Assembly (NCBI GenBank): GCA_964595945.1
Contig: CAZQSL010000027.1
Coordinates: forward strand, 1-31,903
DNA length: 31,903 nucleotides
Direction: 5' to 3'
From: CAZQSL01 sp964595945
GTDB taxonomy: Bacteria > UBP15 > UBA6099 > JAJRTR01
In this document: piece after piece, positions 30,208 through 31,903 of the stretch
How positions within the stretch are numbered: the first letter of the stretch is position 1
How the letters are laid out: every line of letters begins with the position of its first letter
The notes under the pieces: model-generated
What the model was told of the DNA's origin: nothing
The model's input: the letters and a program-made list of their open reading frames with translations, nothing else
Database searches by the model: none
Made by a program: the position numbers and the translations under genes

Positions 30208-31903
30208 ATGAACAGGCAAGAACGATATATACCGATAGCCGTTTTTATAATATTCTGGGCATTGATGACAAGTGTGACAGACCCCGGGCAGGGATGTGTG
30301 GGATCAGGGCTTGCTGCCGCTGCCGGCGCCGGCATTTCTGCGACAGCGACAGGCGGTTATGCGCTGCACGCTGTGCTGATGGGGCTTGCCGTGAATTTGC
30401 CGGTTGCCGCCGGGCCAGGGTTTGCCGCCAATCTGCTGGCGGCGTTTATGGCCGCCGGAGCGCTCGCTGTGCTGTATTGCGCTGTACGGCGTCTGAAGGC
30501 CGGTATCCCCGGCGCGGTTGCCGCAGTTGCCGCTGCCGGTTTTTCGCCGCTGGTCAGGGTTGCAGTCGCAGGCGGTGCCGCGCAGTCGCTTGACCTGCTG
30601 CTTGCGGCGTTATTTTTATACTCAGCAGCAGGCTACTGGAGGAGTGGGGGCGGCCTGCGGCATTCGTTTGCGGCAGCCGCTGTCGTGGGTGCTTCGTTAG
30701 CGGCAAATGTGCCGGTGCTGGCTGTTGCCATGACAGCGGCATATCTCGTGATGGCTGCCGCAAGAGGTGGCGTGAGAGTGCCGCACGCGTTTTTCACCGC
30801 TGTTTTTGTAGCCATCGCGTTTAGTTCGTTCGTGATGCTCATGCCACTGAGGGCTGCTGACGCGGGGACGCTGCATGGCGGCGCTCCGGTCACGCTTGAG
30901 GGCTTGATATATTACACCGGACAGATCGCCGGAGGGATGTTTTCGGGACTGATGAAAACCGGCGTGAGCGTGAAGCTCGCGCTTGCGATACTGATAGTGA
31001 AAAATTTCGCGGCCATGACCGGCTTTGCGTTTCTCGCGGCGGCCACAGCCGGCCTCATGATGCTCACGGCCGAGCGGCGCGCGGTAGGGATGGGATTACT
31101 CGCGGCGGTGGTGGTAGCCTTTTTGTCGCTGATGATGGCTATGAAAACACCTGCCGACATTGTACTTGTGAAACTGTATACGCCGCTGCTTTGCTTCGTG
31201 GCGATCATGGGCGCTGCAGGCGTGGGGACTGTCATAACCGCGATAGCTGACGCGCTGTCGGGAACGCGCCTCGGCGATTTCGGATCGCAGTGGATCGCAG
31301 CGGCGCTCGCAGTGGTGGTAGCCGTGCCGGCCGCGAAGGGTTTGCACCAATATGACATGCTCGCCGTGCAGGCCACCGGTCTCTCGCGGCAACTGATCAC
31401 GGGACTCCCCCGCGATGCTGTCGTGTATGCCGATGAATCTCACTTCCTCAATCAGATTGTCTGCACTGTCGCAGATGGCAAAAGACGCGATGTGACGGTC
31501 GTGGACACCGACGCGAGACTCGCATCCGGCGCCATGCCAGGAGCGGCCAACCGCGACGAATCCGCTGACAGCGGCCTGCGAGTCGATGCGCTTTACGGCT
31601 TTCATGCTGCCAGAGAAAAACAGTTTTTCTCCAATCCCGAGTCGATCCCGGCCGGTATCCGCGACAAACGGCTCGCCGGGCTCTTGTACTTTCAGGCAGC
31701 GGAAAACGGATGCGACCTGGACATCACCGACGTCGATAAACTCGCCCTCGCGTACGATGGAAAAGGCGGATATGGCAGCGATGCGGCCCGATGGATCACC
31801 GTCGTGGCAAATGTCCGCCATGCCGAGTGCATCGCCCTGAGAGGCAGCGGCGAGGACGCTTCGATCGAAATCCAGCAAGCCATGAAACCTTTCCCCTCGT
31901 CAG
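30208..31903 (+). CDS. Large polytopic membrane protein, DUF2723-like, runs off the window
   Basis: From ATG at 30208, 565 codons run without a stop to the window edge; an in-frame TGA at 30172 fixes the start. The frame is open at the 3' end, so it is a partial gene. The first segment, MNRQERYIPIAVFIIFWALMTSVTDPGQ, and GYALHAVLMGLAVNLP with AANLLAAFMAAGALAVLYCAVRRL, follow the pattern of the DUF2723/TMEM260 membrane family (GYPLYTLLG..., NLLSALFAAL...VRRL). This family is related to lipid-linked sugar transferases. Many hydrophobic helices follow, then a soluble part from about residue 380 that would lie outside the membrane. The family's acidic DSGE has become DPGQ and its HPPGYP has only GY left, so the activity is uncertain. 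Confidence 0.8.
   Translation, partial: MNRQERYIPIAVFIIFWALMTSVTDPGQGCVGSGLAAAAGAGISATATGGYALHAVLMGLAVNLPVAAGPGFAANLLAAFMAAGALAVLYCAVRRLKAGIPGAVAAVAAAGFSPLVRVAVAGGAAQSLDLLLAALFLYSAAGYWRSGGGLRHSFAAAAVVGASLAANVPVLAVAMTAAYLVMAAARGGVRVPHAFFTAVFVAIAFSSFVMLMPLRAADAGTLHGGAPVTLEGLIYYTGQIAGGMFSGLMKTGVSVKLALAILIVKNFAAMTGFAFLAAATAGLMMLTAERRAVGMGLLAAVVVAFLSLMMAMKTPADIVLVKLYTPLLCFVAIMGAAGVGTVITAIADALSGTRLGDFGSQWIAAALAVVVAVPAAKGLHQYDMLAVQATGLSRQLITGLPRDAVVYADESHFLNQIVCTVADGKRRDVTVVDTDARLASGAMPGAANRDESADSGLRVDALYGFHAAREKQFFSNPESIPAGIRDKRLAGLLYFQAAENGCDLDITDVDKLALAYDGKGGYGSDAARWITVVANVRHAECIALRGSGEDASIEIQQAMKPFPSS

Noticed and set aside
30012..30593. 193-codon plus-strand frame at the start of the membrane gene
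   Set aside because: It is out of frame with the long open membrane protein and turns Arg/Cys-rich where that protein is regular.

Overview
The window is bacterial chromosome from what looks like an uncultivated, probably anaerobic bacterium. Most of it has high-GC, strongly Shine-Dalgarno-led genes; the first kilobase is visibly more AT-rich and carries interspersed repeats. Good sigma70-type promoters are readable, for example TTGACA-17 nt-TACAAT before two tRNA genes and TTGACT-17 nt-TATACT before infC. I cannot place the phylum. N-terminally extended GreA-like proteins are known in spirochaetes and chlamydiae, and BpsA-type branched polyamine synthases are best known from thermophiles, but neither is diagnostic.

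Layout. 1-900: a fibronectin type III gene fragment bounded by copies of an interspersed repeat. 1001-3619 (+): a stand-alone cNMP-binding-fold protein, then two xylose-isomerase-like TIM-barrel enzymes flanking a small membrane/zinc-ribbon protein. 7082-3822 (-): a secreted protein, an ADP-ribosylglycohydrolase, a zinc-finger methyltransferase and a YciI-like protein. 7315-9851 (+): esterase, DPM1-like glycosyltransferase with membrane tail, methyltransferase. 9936-14098 (+): flavodoxin-fold reductase, methylthioadenosine phosphorylase, a three-part BpsA/zinc-ribbon/DUF2156 fusion, and a divergent SpeD. 14163-15724 (+): tRNA-Cys, tRNA-Val, then infC-rpmI-rplT. 17769-16201 (-): a GreA-like protein that ends after the coiled coil. 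18184-22202 (+): lipocalin-like protein, secreted TPR protein, guanylate-kinase-like protein, and a radical SAM/SPASM enzyme resembling tungsten-enzyme maturases. 26302-22211 (-): a 1363-residue multi-PAS/GAF hybrid histidine kinase. 26511-27050 (+): HD-domain protein. 28060-27056 (-): orphan beta-class DNA methyltransferase. 29977-28130 (-): FapA/DUF342. 30208 to the window end (+): a large membrane protein that stays open past the edge.

The most interesting part is the polyamine block at 10551-14098. The middle gene joins a branched-chain polyamine (bis-aminopropyl) synthase to a zinc ribbon and a C-terminal DUF2156/LPG-synthase-like GNAT domain. It overlaps by one base a SpeD homologue that keeps the pyruvoyl serine and the active-site cysteine but has Asn where the family has its processing His. 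With the phosphorylase that removes the by-product methylthioadenosine, the block suggests a pathway that makes a branched polyamine and then modifies or transfers it. That last step is inference.
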